This document shows, piece by piece, positions 9,887-21,969 of a stretch of DNA of 64,000 nucleotides. Position numbers and translations under genes: made by a program. The notes beneath the pieces are model-generated. The model made no database searches. It had not been told where the DNA came from and was given only the letters and a program-made list of their open reading frames with translations. Numbering within the stretch: the first letter of the stretch is position 1; each line of letters starts with the position of its first letter. The stretch covers positions 442,017 through 506,016 of the forward strand of contig NMRB01000127.1 in assembly GCA_002633025.1 (NCBI GenBank), written 5' to 3'. The stretch comes from Notospermus geniculatus (lineage: Eukaryota > Nemertea > Pilidiophora > Heteronemertea > Lineidae).

Positions 9887-10844
9887 AAACGCTGAACAGT
9901 ACTGAAGGTGTTAATAACGTCAACCTGAAGAAAGTCAAGGACATTCAGGTCAATTTGTTTTTTTTTAGAAATTAATCATTAGTCATTCTTGATAAGTATG
10001 CCTTATCTAATATGTTTTTTTCTCTGAGTATTGTGAGGACATTAGGTAGGCCTTACAAACTATGTCAAGTCATTCATGAATCATCCCTAATGAATCATCC
10101 CTATATTCGCCGACTGGAGATGTACGATCACAAATACATACCGATACAACGTTTTACCGGTTTTATCGATGAATATTACTGATATCATATCAGTAGACAA
10201 GATTTCAAGGACCTGGCGTGCAACGGCTTGCCAACGATTCACCACTCACTCCTTTGCCATCTGCAGGCAAACTACGCAACTGAGATTGTCAGAGCTTCTT
10301 GGCAGTCAATCTCTTCGTCACCGCAAACGAATTTGCGGTGACGCAGGGAGCGAGCATTAACCACTGATTACCTCAGTCAGGATGCAGAATTATATACATG
10401 TATAGTGTCTCCAAGTTCGTCCGGAGCAAATGAACTTTTCAATTAGGTACCATTTAATGTGTACCATCAAAAAAAATATTTTAGATGATTATGAATATCT
10501 TATTTAATCATATTTAATTATAATCATTCTTTTGTGCATTTTTGTGTCATGCATTTTCACCTGTGATCGCTGCTTCAGCTATAAGCAGGCCCATATTAGA
10601 TTATCCATCCACCTGAGTAATCACACATTGAAAGGTTGGCTTTTGCTATTTGCGAAAAAAAACTCAGCCTCCTACTCTAAGGCAATAGCCTCCTACTCAA
10701 AAAGTTATTGAGACGGCTGATATTAGTATATCATGTCGCTAATAAATTCTGAGGTGGCATATTAAGCTTAGAATCTCTTAATTGTAATCAATTCTCAAAA
10801 AAGAGTACATTTCCCTCCTGACATACCTCAGCAGCATCTTGTAT
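9887..10844. other. intergenic AT-rich sequence, no gene recognised
   Basis: This is the 3' flank of the methyltransferase. A small hairpin, CACCGCAAA with its complement, lies at about 10319-10341. It is followed by agcattaaccactgattacc, a stretch that recurs in diverged form near 34340. No coding signal is visible. Confidence 0.4.
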
Positions 10845-11480
10845 TCAGTAGGTTCCAAACTTGCACTGAGTGACAGCATCGTGTAATCGGTAGGTTGCAA
10901 ACTTGCACAGACTGACAACGACGTGCATTCAGCAGACTGCAAACTTGCACTGACTGACAGCATCGATCGTGTATTCAGTCGGCTCAAACTTGTACGGACT
11001 GACAGCATCGTGTATTCAGTCGGCTGCAAACTTGCACTGACTGACAGCATCGTGTATTCAGTAGGCTGCAAACTTGCACTGACTGACAGCATCGTGTATT
11101 CAGTACCGACGTTTGAACGTCTGACTGACAGCATCGTGTATTCAGTCGGCGCAAACTTGCACTGACTGACAGCATCGTGTATCCAGTAGGTTGTAAACTT
11201 GCACTGACTGACAGCATCGTGTCATTCAGTCGGCGCAAACTTGCACTGACTGACAGCATCGTGTATTCAGTACGTTGTAAACTTGCACGGACTGGCACCA
11301 TCATCTTTTCCGTAGTAGGTTCCAAAGTGACTTACAGGATCGTGTGTGTATACATTCGAAATTTGCACTGACTGACAGTGGTGTATTTAATATCTTCTAA
11401 ACTTGCATTGACTGACTTACAGCATTTCCGTTTGGCATCGGTTATCTTTAAATTTTGCACATACTGACAGCACTGTGCAT
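10845..11480. repeat. minisatellite, 42-bp unit, about 15 copies
   Basis: The core CTGACTGACAGCATCGTGTA, then TTCAGTaggctgcaaacttgcA, repeats with a period of 42 (for example 11041 to 11083). Divergence grows toward both ends. Because 42 is a multiple of three, frames stay open on both strands (80-118 codons); these are not genes. Confidence 0.92.
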
Positions 11481-12223
11481 TCATTATACATGGTTCAACG
11501 TGTGCAGAAGCTACCAAACTTTGATCGACCACTCGCGTCATGTATTCGGTGGCTCCCAAACGTCTCGGCAGACGTTTTTGCCGACAGCAGCTACGTTAAT
11601 GACGATGCAATAGCTAAGGATCGCCCCCTGCACAGCCATTCGCTACCTGCGAATGACGTTCGTTGCGACAGCTTCCTCCCCAAGTTGCCGTTAGCAGTCA
11701 GGGCTGTAAATTCGATGTGACACCTTCCGTATAGAACTTGGGCAAAGTTTGACAGCAAATCGTCTACTAATTTTAGTGGGACTTAACGGATATAAGAGAT
11801 AAACTGGCAAGGAATGATGTTGTACTGATCGGTGTGAATCTCACCGAATTAATTGCTCCATCCGACGAACCAGTGCTCCATTCGATCACATTTCGTCGGA
11901 TATAAAAGAAGTGTTGTTTCGGCTTCCTCGATTTTTTCCATTTGTTGGACAATTCTAGTTCGCATTTACGTTCATTGTAGGCGTTTTAACTGGCGACAGG
12001 GGTTTCAGTGAAGTCTAAAGGAAGGTGAGTGTTGATTTTGATAGTGCTTTTCTTTCTTTTTGACTTGTGAATTTCATCGTGAACTCCAAAAACGAGTTTA
12101 AAAAGGCTTCATCTGTGCATCGAAGGAAAGTATTTAACTTTGATGGCGAAGGTCCTCTCCCGTTGAGCGAGGGTCGGGGTCGGGATTAAGTAAGAGTAGA
12201 GGTCATTTTTGCAGTCGCTAATG
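11481..12223. other. intergenic, no gene recognised
   Basis: Unique-looking sequence with a diverged tail of the 42-bp array at its start. An 81-codon frame at 11475-11720 has no recognisable similarity. A purine/pyrimidine-mixed stretch around 12030-12065 ends in a T-rich run; nothing further can be said. Confidence 0.35.
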
Positions 12224-12460
12224 CCCCCATCACACTGAGCTAGTTCTCAGTACCTTCTTGAAAATGTTGCCGAACGGGCTCAAACTGTGTGCGAACGGAG
12301 TGGACGTAGTGGCAACTTTTTAAGGTCTTTTACGAACTTGACGGACGGGAAGGGTGCTCCAGCACTTCGAGACATTATTTGGCCAACATTACACGTTCTA
12401 GCCCGTTTTACGATTTTTTAGGACGGGACAGGACGTTTTGAGAACTAACTCAGTGTGACA
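12224..12460. mobile_element. non-autonomous DNA transposon with CCCCCATCACACTGA terminus, first copy
   Basis: This starts CCCCCATCACACTGAGCTAG and is collinear with the element at 12480-12722. Its right terminus is eroded (CAGTGTGACAG instead of CAGTGTGATGGGGG). Confidence 0.75.
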
Positions 12461-12479
12461 GTACCTTAACTAGGTAATA

Positions 12480-12722
12480 CCCCCATCACACTGAGCTAGT
12501 TCTCAGTACGTTCTTGAAAATTTTGCCGAACGGGCTCAAACTGTGTGCGAACGGAGTGGACGTAGTGGCAACGTTTTACAGTCTTTTTACGAACTTCGTG
12601 GATGGGAAGGGTGCTCCAGTACATCGAAGCATTACTTGGCCAAGGGTACACGTTCTAGCCCGTTTTACGATTTTTTTAGGACGGGGCAGGACGTTTTGAG
12701 AACGACTTCAGTGTGATGGGGG
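12480..12722. mobile_element. non-autonomous DNA transposon with CCCCCATCACACTGA termini, second copy
   Basis: The terminal inverted repeats CCCCCATCACACTGA and TCAGTGTGATGGGGG are intact, bordered by ATA and TATA. The interior matches the copy at 12224-12460 almost base for base, with few indels. No transposase frame is present. Confidence 0.8.
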
Positions 12723-13751
12723 TATAACATAGGTGAGTGTTTCTGTAGCTCAGTGTTCCCCAACAATAGATGAGGCCTAGAATGGTTATTGTTGGGTTAG
12801 TTGCCGCTTAATCCGTCAGGAGGGAAACAATAAGAAAAACACAGAAATACGGGGAACACTGATAGACGTTACACCGGAAAAGGCTGTAGGCCTAGTCGTC
12901 TACCTATTGTAACTAGAGGAAACAGCAGACTCCAGGGTGCAAAATAATTCTGGTGTCATTTATTTACGCAGTTCGCATGACTCGAAGTTCTCCTCTGCCG
13001 TTGCGGTCCGTTCCTTTTTGTATCACCGGCCGGTATTCAACTCAGTATCGATCGGTAAGACACTACCGCGTATTTCTCCTGCTTCGTTTGAAATTTTAAA
13101 ACGTTTGTCTTAACTTGTGAAAAATCGGCACACAGGTAAATTAATCATCATGAAAAGAGTCTTTCATTTGTTTCATATTTTTTGATGTCACTGCGTTAAC
13201 CGCAACATTCTGTTTTTAGCATTAAATTACTTTAGATGTGCCTCATAATGAGATTTGTAAAACACAAAGTGGTTCATCTGAAGTTGTCCGCATTAAATGG
13301 AGAAATTCTTCGTCGTTATCAGAAAAGCGCCAGTCCTTTATTCTACAGAATAATGTCCAGAATGTTTTCGATCGTATGGTATTTTATTTTATACACCCGT
13401 TATGACATCATCTCCCCTAATAAGCACCAGCGAATGCCAACCAAAGGCTTGTGCAGAATTCCTGGACGTCACGGATTTTCTGCACCCAAATAATGTCAAG
13501 CAACGTCAAACTAAGCCACTTTTGGTCTTTTGATCATGGTGGTCAGGAGTCAACACTAAGAGAAGTCTTCATCGGCGATTAGCCCAGACAGGATGTGCCA
13601 GTGGAGAACGAAATGTCTTCATGCTGCATGCAGATGATTCGATGCAGTTCAGGCGAAAAAAATTCCCTGCAAAGTTTCGTCAAGTGCCGCAACGGGTTTC
13701 GGAAGAAAATCTGCCCTATTTAGACATGCAGGCGCTGGCGTAAATGTCCGT
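12723..13751. other. intergenic, no gene recognised
   Basis: One 85-codon frame (13236-13493) has no recognisable similarity and no splice context. Nothing else can be supported. Confidence 0.35.
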
Positions 13752-13974
13752 CCAGGGTCCATATTCATAAACATACTTAAGTCAAAGTGTGATACTTATC
13801 TTTTGTGTTGAACAAAGAATAAGTGTCGCACTTAGACTTAAGTAGTTTTATGAATATGGGCCCGTATTCATGAAACTACTTAAGTCTAAGAGTGACACTT
13901 ATCCTTTGTTCAACACAAAAGATAAGTACCGCATCACACTTTGACTTAAGTATGTTTATGAATATGGACCCTGG
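13752..13974. repeat. two family A palindromes fused head to head
   Basis: Unit 13752-13863 is itself a palindrome. Unit 13858-13974 is nearly its exact reverse complement, so the 223-bp block is an inverted repeat of inverted repeats. Outer ends read CCAGGGTCCATATTCATAAA; inner ends meet at ATATGGGCCCGTATTCAT. Confidence 0.85.
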
Positions 13975-15129
13975 TGTCATGCCATTACCGCTCTGTGCGC
14001 CGCCTGAGATGGAACTTGCATGTTACCAAACTTTCTAACCCTGCCAATGGCTGTGGGTGTCATGTCGTTTACTTTGACTCAGCTGATTGGCAGAAACAAA
14101 TGTGTCAAGATATTTGCAAGTTTACTCTTTCTAATTTCCCACAGACGAACGAGAATTAAACGTTTTGGTAAAAGTGCATGCTTAAGTAAAGACACCAAAG
14201 TTGAAATTGTGGTAATATCAGTCAAATCTTAATGGCATGTGTTTACTGAGCTAATATTAATGGTATTTACAGAGCGTTAAAGGTTTCCCTAACTCAAATC
14301 AGTGCGTGTTCATTGGTTTCCTCGTTACAATAATTCATTGAAGCAAGGTTTATCTACCACAAATTGATTTCTCTCGCTCCAGTGTCACGCCGCATCCATA
14401 TATATTGCTGACGATTGCAATCCTGTATCAATTCCGAGGTGCAAATTATAAACTATCGGGGCGAGTATAAAGTTAATTTGGAACCTAGATTGGGTTGAGG
14501 TGGAGATAACAAAGGAAGGAACTCGTGGCTTCAGAGTCACGTCCTACGGCAAGAAGAAGGTAACTAGGGTTGAGCCCGGGAGCTCCTACTGCTATCACCT
14601 TTAGCTGCGTGTCTAAAGTGGCTTGGCTATAAAGCCGAGATGTCAAGTTAAACAACCATCACATGACTTGAGTTAGATATAATTGAATTTGTTCATCGAA
14701 AGTTACGCCCAAAGTCAACTTTAATTATTGCAATTGCTTCACGGATGAAACCTGATTTATTATCAGTGAAGATTAGAAGTGTTTGGCCGACGATGAAGAT
14801 GATGCTGTTGGCGGGCTTCGGCGGGAGTCGTAATTGAAGCAACGACAGCATTAGTGCTAACAAGAACGCAACATCGTCATTAGCCGGGCAGCTCGGAGCC
14901 ACTCTCCTATGCAGATCAAATAGAATTCTACATATACAGTATTTCTGCCAACACTTGCTTTCATGTTGTTTTGTGAATACGGCACTGGAACACGCATGGG
15001 TTATGACATTGTCATTTGGCACCTCTCACGTACAATGCCCACCCCGAGTAACAAAAACCCGAGAAAAACTGTTTTTTCTCGATAACTCAGGGTCTGTCAC
15101 TCACTACTGCGTGCACGATTTCTTAAAAT
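13975..15129. other. intergenic, no gene recognised
   Basis: Frames of 60-109 codons occur on both strands, but none shows a domain or splice context. No repeat was recognised. Confidence 0.35.
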
Positions 15130-15620
15130 CACCTTAAAACCATATTAAAACCTACTTAAAATCACACCCCCTACTTAATTATAACCTTAATTTTTGTTTA
15201 ACACATTTTAAGGATATCCTTAATTATTTTGGAATCCTACTTACTTTTCTCTCCAATCACCTTAATTTCTCTTAATTTTCTCTTAATTTTCAAACGTTGT
15301 CCCTTAATTTGATTGGCCTTACTGCTCTCGTTACACTTGGCCCCTTAATTTTTGTTCGGAAAAATTTCATGATGCTTAACAAAGTAATTCAGGTCCCTTA
15401 ATGTCAGGTGTAAGGACACTTCATACACTAGATATCGAAAAGTAAGTACCCTTAACAGAAGATAATCGGCATTTTGTGTTTTTAAGCATTCTTACAGTCA
15501 AATCAGTGAAATATTAAGGTTCATCAAAAACATTCGTCTTTCAAGAAAAATAATTAAGGCATCTTATTTTTTTATTTACCAAACGATAATTCATATTAAG
15601 GATCCTTAATTTTACATGTT
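15130..15620. repeat. AT-rich block with dispersed CCTTAATTTT motif
   Basis: CTTAATTT or its complement occurs many times, including CCTTAATTATTTTGG, CACCTTAATTTCTCTTAATT and ATTAAGGATCCTTAATTTTA. Spacing is irregular, so this is not a clean tandem array. It may be a degenerate transposon with many internal short repeats. Confidence 0.5.
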
Positions 15621-15644
15621 TGATTTAAGCCTCCAGAATGGCAA

Positions 15645-15645
15645 N
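15645..15645. other. single-N assembly join
   Basis: A lone n sits in otherwise unambiguous sequence, as at 3944 and 26871. No duplication or deletion signature is evident here. Confidence 0.6.
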
Positions 15646-16358
15646 TACCACCCTCTTCGTCCTTGTCAACTAGCCCATTACGCAACGGGAAACAATCCGG
15701 CGAAGAAGTCGTGGGGTTTCAAAATGGCCATAAAAAGCATTGGACGGGCTGTCTGTTTCTCGTTTTACCATATAATGGATAATAGAAGAGTAAAAAAATG
15801 CATATTGGGCGTCGTTCGGTTGACTGTAACGCGACTCCTTATCAATTTATCATCATCGACTCTCTTGTCTTTTTCCTGATGGTTAGTGTCGAAAAATGCT
15901 TTGGTCGCTTACGGATGATTCGGTGAAATCGGCAAAGAAGATGCTGGTGAGCTTTCTGGTTCTGTTTTTGACGTGTAGGCGAAAATAAAACTGGGGATAG
16001 ATAATTGATCGGCGGCAGATGCGGTGATCTTGTTATGGCGAAAATTCTATGGCCAGGTGGTTTATTAAGCCCAACGGGAAGGAGGGAAAAACTAACACAG
16101 CGAACAGCAAGACCTCGACGATAAATGACGCTATTCATTGAGTGTCACTTGGTGATTATGTTACCAAACCTCCACTAATCCTCACGTGACACCTTCAATA
16201 AAGACATGGAAGGATAAAAAATACGCTACAAAAAGGCACCGCCTTTGGTGACAATACATGAGGGGAAAAGGGCTTCAGCCCTCTCCGCTTTGTAGACCAG
16301 GTTCCATTTGCTAATGAAGAAAAGCAATTAAAAATGCTGGCAATGAAAAGAGTCTATA
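15646..16358. other. intergenic, no gene recognised
   Basis: Overlapping frames of 87 and 98 codons on opposite strands lack any recognisable domain. Nothing further is supported. Confidence 0.3.
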
Positions 16359-16800
16359 GCCCCGTTTACACTGCCAAAAATCAAGTGAACTCGGTCTGGA
16401 CCGAGTTCGGTTCGGCAAAAAAAGTGGCAGTGTAAACCTGCCAAGCGGACCCGGTCCGGACCAGAAGTGAACCGAACCGAGACCCCCAGAAGGTGGTGGT
16501 CTCGGTCCGGACCGAGTACGGTACCCCGACCAAATGTGCAGTGTAAACGTGACGCACGGCGAACTGGACCGAGTCCACTTCCCTGAGACGGTATTGAGCA
16601 TGCGCGCAGTTCGTCCTTGCGTCACTCGGGTTCACTCGCGTGAATACTCGACGTGCATTCCGCGAGAGATTCTTACCTCCACTCAATGGAGAGCGACGCT
16701 TTACCGCTGCAGTCTAAACGGTACAAATGAAGTGGACCTGGTCCGGTCCGAGTTCGGTTCACTTCAAGTGGACCGAAATGTTTGGCAGTGTAAACGCGGC
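16359..16800. mobile_element. 442-bp non-autonomous DNA transposon, GTTTACACTGCC termini, TATA duplication
   Basis: Termini GCCCCGTTTACACTGCC and GGCAGTGTAAACGCGGC are inverted repeats. TATA flanks at 16355-16358 and 16801-16804. The interior repeats GGTCCGGACC and AACTCGGTC-type palindromes and internal copies of the CAGTGTAAAC end. Open frames of 101-112 codons cross it on both strands and are artefacts of this structure. Confidence 0.8.
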
Positions 16801-18151
16801 TATAGTTGGCTCCTTTTAGTTTGTTGTCCTCTGATTGCGCTCCCTGCGCTGTTTGTTCATCTCTTTATTTAGTACCGACTTCCTCTAATTTATTTTTTCC
16901 TCTTAGTTTGTAATTTCCTAAGCAGATTTGATACTCGATTGCGATTATTGGTGCGTTTGACTTGAAACGCGGATAACGGAAGCGTGGAGTATGTTGAGAA
17001 GGACCCGGATGTTTGAATCAGACGACATATCGTTCCTCTTGTCTGCCGTCATCAAGTCGAAAGATAGTTTGATTAAAATATTTCAAGGGGAAATGTCTGA
17101 ACGGTTTTGTTTGGACAATCCCCCCATTCATTCAAAAAAAGTTTGACAGGCAAGAGGCTGCTGAACTGCCGGCCACGATGTAGTTGTGTCGTAACAGATG
17201 GTTTATAGTTCTGGTGTCTGTCTTCCCCGAATCTCATTCAAGAGGTCCCCAAATCGAACCACCCAGCCGTCCTTTGCCTCTCTTTGCCAAATCGAATGCA
17301 GTGTTCAAGGCCCAGTCTGATCGTGGAGTTGGTTGCTCGTTAGCCAATGGGGATAGAGGGATATACGCTTTTTGTGTGCGAAATTGATCAAGGTCTGGAT
17401 GTCACTTTCGTTTCAAAAGTATTAGCCAGTAGTGACACCTATTGAGGCAGTGAGCCATAGCGTTGATGTTGTACATTTACCGTAGTTAAGGCTTAATGTT
17501 GGCCTGCGACGATCACCCTGCACCAATAGCGTTGATCTTCAGTGGCGGATGTGCCTCAGATGCCTGGAAAATGCATTTTGGCATCCAATTTTTGAAAATT
17601 TTCTGTGGGGGGGGGGGCACCCCCCTTTTCGGATCTCCTAGATCCGCCCCTGTTATTGAACCGCAGTTAAGGTTGATGTTATCATGCGACGATCAGCCTT
17701 CGCCACTTACAAAGCCGATGTTGTTGATAATCCAGTTCAGCAGTCCCCTTCCATCTCGTACCCACCACGTCAGATCAATGAATCACGAATACTGCACCAC
17801 ATCAGACTCTAATCGGTACCCTCACTTTGTCATTACGAACAATGTTACGAAAAAACAACTGAAATGAAACTCATCCCACCATAAACAACTCAATATCTCT
17901 TTGACATGAATTTCCCCATCGCCGATCGCTGTTCCTGATTGTGGTAGGAACTCGGGATATCCTTTTTCATACCTGCACGGAATTTGGATTTTGCGTTTAT
18001 TATCTTCGGAGTTAAAACGATGTAATCGATCGATACTCAAAACAAACACCAATTAAGATGAAATCCGATTGTTTCTGAGGAATAAACTGCTGCTGTTGGT
18101 TGATGAAGGCTAATAAGAAGCAGCATAAATGAATTAGGAGCCCATCAGACC
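16801..18151. other. intergenic, one weak MITE-like pair of ends
   Basis: At about 17541-17655, AGTGGCGGAT and, in complement, AGGGGCGGATC bracket a G-run and C-run. This resembles a small inverted-repeat element, though no matching target duplication is visible. No gene was recognised. Confidence 0.35.
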
Positions 18152-18509
18152 GGTTTACATTGTCAACAAATTCCCTGTCACACTTGAAATATGGTACTCG
18201 CTCAACAATGTTTCACCGTCTGAACTAGTCCTTCAACACTGTTGATCTACACGCCAGGACCTGCAACACTGTTGATAGAAATAGGTTTCTGCAGTTATTT
18301 TGTTGCATGTTGTAGGTAAGATTCAACACCAGATATTGGATCAGCCAATCAGATAATGTATCTAAGTCATGTGATAATCACATGATCAAAAAATCATGCT
18401 GATCTTGCATGATGCTGTTGCATGTGTAAACTATGCTTGTTGAAGGAGGTTTGTTGAAGGTAAATTGTTGATCAACAGTGTTGCAGGGAATTTGTTGATA
18501 ATGTAAACC
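18152..18509. mobile_element. 358-bp non-autonomous transposon with about 26-bp inverted termini
   Basis: The left end is GGTTTACATTGTCAACAAAT, continuing TCCCTG. The right end in complement is GGTTTACATTATCAACAAAT, continuing TCCCTG. Internal GTTGATC/CAACACTG repeats extend the pairing. No target duplication is obvious. Confidence 0.75.
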
Positions 18510-18689
18510 CAACTTTTTACACTAGAAATCTCGTATGTTGACGATGAAAGTACATGTAACTCGTAGCCCAGGCCATACCCCTCTCATTTTGATGTTGAGG
18601 AGGTCTGGAAAAGAGTTTCGTGGCAAATACAAGTGACAGTTGCATTACCTGTCGATGAAATGTCTTTCATTCAATAATTAAAAAAAAAG

Positions 18690-18795
18690 GAAATGTTATG
18701 AAAAAACGAAAAAAAAAAATACCCGGGGCTCGAACCACTTCACTTGCGAATCAAGTACTAGAGAGTAGCTCAATAGCACCCGCCCGTCAAAATTC
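18690..18795 (-). repeat. tRNA-derived SINE-like fragment
   Basis: On the minus strand a B-box-like GGTTCGAGCCC is followed by a T-rich tail. The upstream part is only weakly tRNA-like and cannot fold into a standard cloverleaf. It resembles the fragment at 44625-44748. Confidence 0.45.
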
Positions 18796-21530
18796 ACGTC
18801 ATAGTGGTACGTTCATATTGTACAGCTACGTGCATTAGAAATGCACAGAAGCCCGACATAAATCGTTACGGACTGATGAGACAGAAATAATACCTGGGAC
18901 ACGTGATCTGAAGAGATCTTAACGATGCTGCGCTAATAAATTACACGGCATCAAATAGCAGGAAACAGAAAAATGATGCCCCACAGTCGCATATCAATAG
19001 AAGCAAACGCCATCAATAAATCTCCACTGTTTCATTAACTGGCCACTCATCGGTGCATGTGCCGTTCCCGGATGGTCGGCTCGATAGTGAATGTGCCATC
19101 CTTAATTTATTAGCTCCCTGCTTCAGTCGTTGTTTTTATTGGTCACGGACTATTTGTAATTGAGTCGTACATCAGCATCCTAATTGCACACGTTGTTCGT
19201 TTATTTGTTGGAGTGGAACTGATAGTCGGCGATAAGGATGTGCAGACCATGAATCGACGATGCGAAGTTCGCCAATAAACTGAACCTGAGTGCACTACAA
19301 GTATGATCTTTGGACAAAAGTTCTCGAAAGTTATAACTGATGTGATGTCTGAAGCCCTTCCTGCTGCATGTGCAGTTTAGCTACATTGGTTGAAGTTTCC
19401 GATCGCACCGCTAGGGCAAATGTCACAATAGCCCTAGCGGTGCGGTCGGGAAACAGTCTACAGTGTAGCCGTTGTTTTCACTAATTTCGGACAGTTTCCG
19501 CCTAGCCCGATAGTTCCCAACTTTGAAACGGCCTTCGAGGAAAGCAGCGTTGGAAATGTCGCTTGAACGCAAACAAGTATTACGCATTATTAGTTCCCAG
19601 TTGACATGTTATAGTTCATGTTTCGCGTGGGATATTGGATTCTCAATAAGCTTTCTCGCATGAAAGTTGATATTTAAAACAGAGGATTAGCATATATCTA
19701 TTTAAGCTAATCCCCTTGAGATTCAGGTGACCGAAGTATGGGTGATTACGTAGAACAGATGGCGTACAGACGTCAAATCTTGCTGTAGTTTTTTTCGTCG
19801 TCTTTAATCATACCTAGACAGGGTAACCGTGTCGTGCGATACGAAATACGCTGCGAAGCACACAATGTTATACGTTAAAAATGTGGTCTTCTTTAATATG
19901 ACTACACTGGATGACGCCGATCGCTGCCGATCAGCCGGAACATTTTGGACGGATTGCTTCCTCGTCGACCGCAGGGGTTGGGAGCTTGATCGTCCCGCGT
20001 ACTCTTCGTGATAAGCGGCTGTAGCTGTTAGCGATCAGGTGTAATCATTCACCAGTCCAGGTCCTGGCAACGAAGCAGGGACGAAAAGATTTCAGAATGT
20101 GTAGTTTTCCAGCTCTTCATCCTAACAAACTCGCTCTTCCTGGGACATGCAACTCATGTTCATTAGCTTCTTTTCCTTAGGTTCAAGAAGTTAATTGCGC
20201 TAGAAATTGCAAGAGCTACGTTTTGAATTAATAATTCAGAGCACCGCGGTGTGGCTTATTAATTAAATGCGCAACAAATCCTGGAGTTTTTTGTCGCCGA
20301 AACATTGATTGTGTCGTCTGAATTCATAACACAATAGTTTCAGTTCGCAAATCATCGAGTCGGACACATTCGTTGTATTTTGCATGGCAACCCCTTGATG
20401 CCAATTGCTATTAAATTGATGAAGTGAATTTGAGTTAAAGCTGTAATGCTCTCTCAGTTTTTTTCTTTTCATCAAATTTTCTGACTGTACTAAAAAGGCT
20501 TACATGTGGGTCTATACATTTTAAGGCGTTGGCCCTGGATCAGAATTTCAAATAAAGAAAATCGTTGGAAACTTTGACCGTGTACGGCTGACAATCGGAA
20601 GTTGAAGGATTGAATCTCTTCGATGTGAAGTCTGCAAATACATGTACATGTATATGCGACAATTTCCTCCCCTCCCCCATGGGGCTGGTTGGCGCTGGCA
20701 GAGTGCCTGCCGTGAATATTGCTGCTCTCATCTTTGTGGTCTTTCACTAAAGAACATGTACATGTACGTACATGTACTTCGAAAAAAAGGAAATGAGTGA
20801 CGGGGGTATAGTTTGTATAGTTTGGACACTGCATCTAAAGACTCAAATTCATATGTGTATTTCTATTACTACAAATGGCGAGATAGCTTTCTAAGGAGCT
20901 ATCATGCCATCGTCAGGAGCTGCCCAACCCATTAGTCAATTTACCAAGCTAATGCATCCGTCCACACTTCCTTCGCTCTGCAGCCTGGGCAGATTGGGAA
21001 CAGGGCATCAATTATGCTTTGCCATGGCCGTGGGTTATGACATCAACCTGAAGCCCCTGGATGACGGGTAACTGTCTGCAAGGTGACCTCACAGTTGTAT
21101 AATAGGGATGTGTTCTGTAAGGAGCTCTTCATTCAGGGGGCTATTTGTTATTTTCCGCCGCGGTGCCTTCATACAGTGGACGCGTCTGAAATCGCACCGC
21201 AATCCGCAAGTCTGCGGAGGCCCTGAAGTCGTCCGCATGCGATCGTGACGCTTGCGGTAAAACGGACTTTTCGCAATTCATCGAAATACACGTCACGACG
21301 AGCAGTTACTGGTAAATTGAATGGGCAGATACAAAAGGTGTAGGTCAGTACTCCTCCAAGCACTAAGTTTCAGATTGGATCCGCAAGGTTAGGCCTGGCG
21401 CCGACTTCTGCTTGCCGCCAGTCAGCGAGTAGATGTTTATGGGTAATGACCCCTGAAATTAACGAACCGACCCGATACAAATGAGTCTAGAGTGTCGAAC
21501 GAGCATTATTCCACTGATGAGGAAAGTACC
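18796..21530. other. intergenic; one short hairpin and ACATGTA simple sequence
   Basis: A stem made of GATCGCACCGCTAGGGC and its complement spans 19399-19450. ACATGTACATGTA runs occur at 20639-20655 and 20754-20778. Frames up to 114 codons have no recognisable product. Confidence 0.4.
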
Positions 21531-21969
21531 CTACTCTCCATTCCACTTCCGAGTGGCGCGAGGTTTATCAACGATAGCTCCGCAACGTCTGGGTCAAATT
21601 TGACATACCATACATCAATTGACTTGTCTTTCTTGCCGGTATCTTTCTGCTATCTTCCTTTTTCGCGTAAGGCCGACATAACGGATCCCTTTCTCAAAAC
21701 TCATTTCATTTCGCCATGGTGTTCGGTGCAGTTTACACCTGCGCGATGCATTGCGTCATTTCAAAATGGCCGCCATTTCGGCCGTAAACCCGAACTGCTG
21801 TTGGTGAAAGAACTTTTTTATGTCATCTTTTTAGGGAAAATGACAGTGATGATGGCTGTAGCGGCAAAAAAGACAAATCAATTGATATATGGTATGTCAA
21901 ATTTGACCCAGCCGTTGCTGAGCTATCGTTGATAAACCTCGCGCCAATCGGAAGTGGAATGGAGAGTAG
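21531..21969. mobile_element. MITE with about 95-bp terminal inverted repeats (family G)
   Basis: The left arm begins CTACTCTCCATTCCACTTCC and the right arm is its near-exact complement for about 95 bp, including TGGGTCAAATTTGACATACC. The centre contains AAAATGGCCGCCATTT. Relatives are at 31357-31645 and 52245-52855. The 146-codon frame inside it is non-coding. Confidence 0.88.

Noticed and set aside
10778-11371. Repetitive protein on either strand
   Set aside because: A product of the 42-bp minisatellite; open on both strands with no codon bias toward one of them.
10845-11480. CRISPR-like array
   Set aside because: Units are contiguous with no unique spacers, and the genome is animal.
16311-16872. 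Overlapping frames of 101-112 codons on both strands
   Set aside because: They lie over the GGTCCGGACC-rich transposon at 16359-16800.
21492-21932. 146-codon plus-strand frame
   Set aside because: It is almost entirely inside a MITE with 95-bp inverted repeats.
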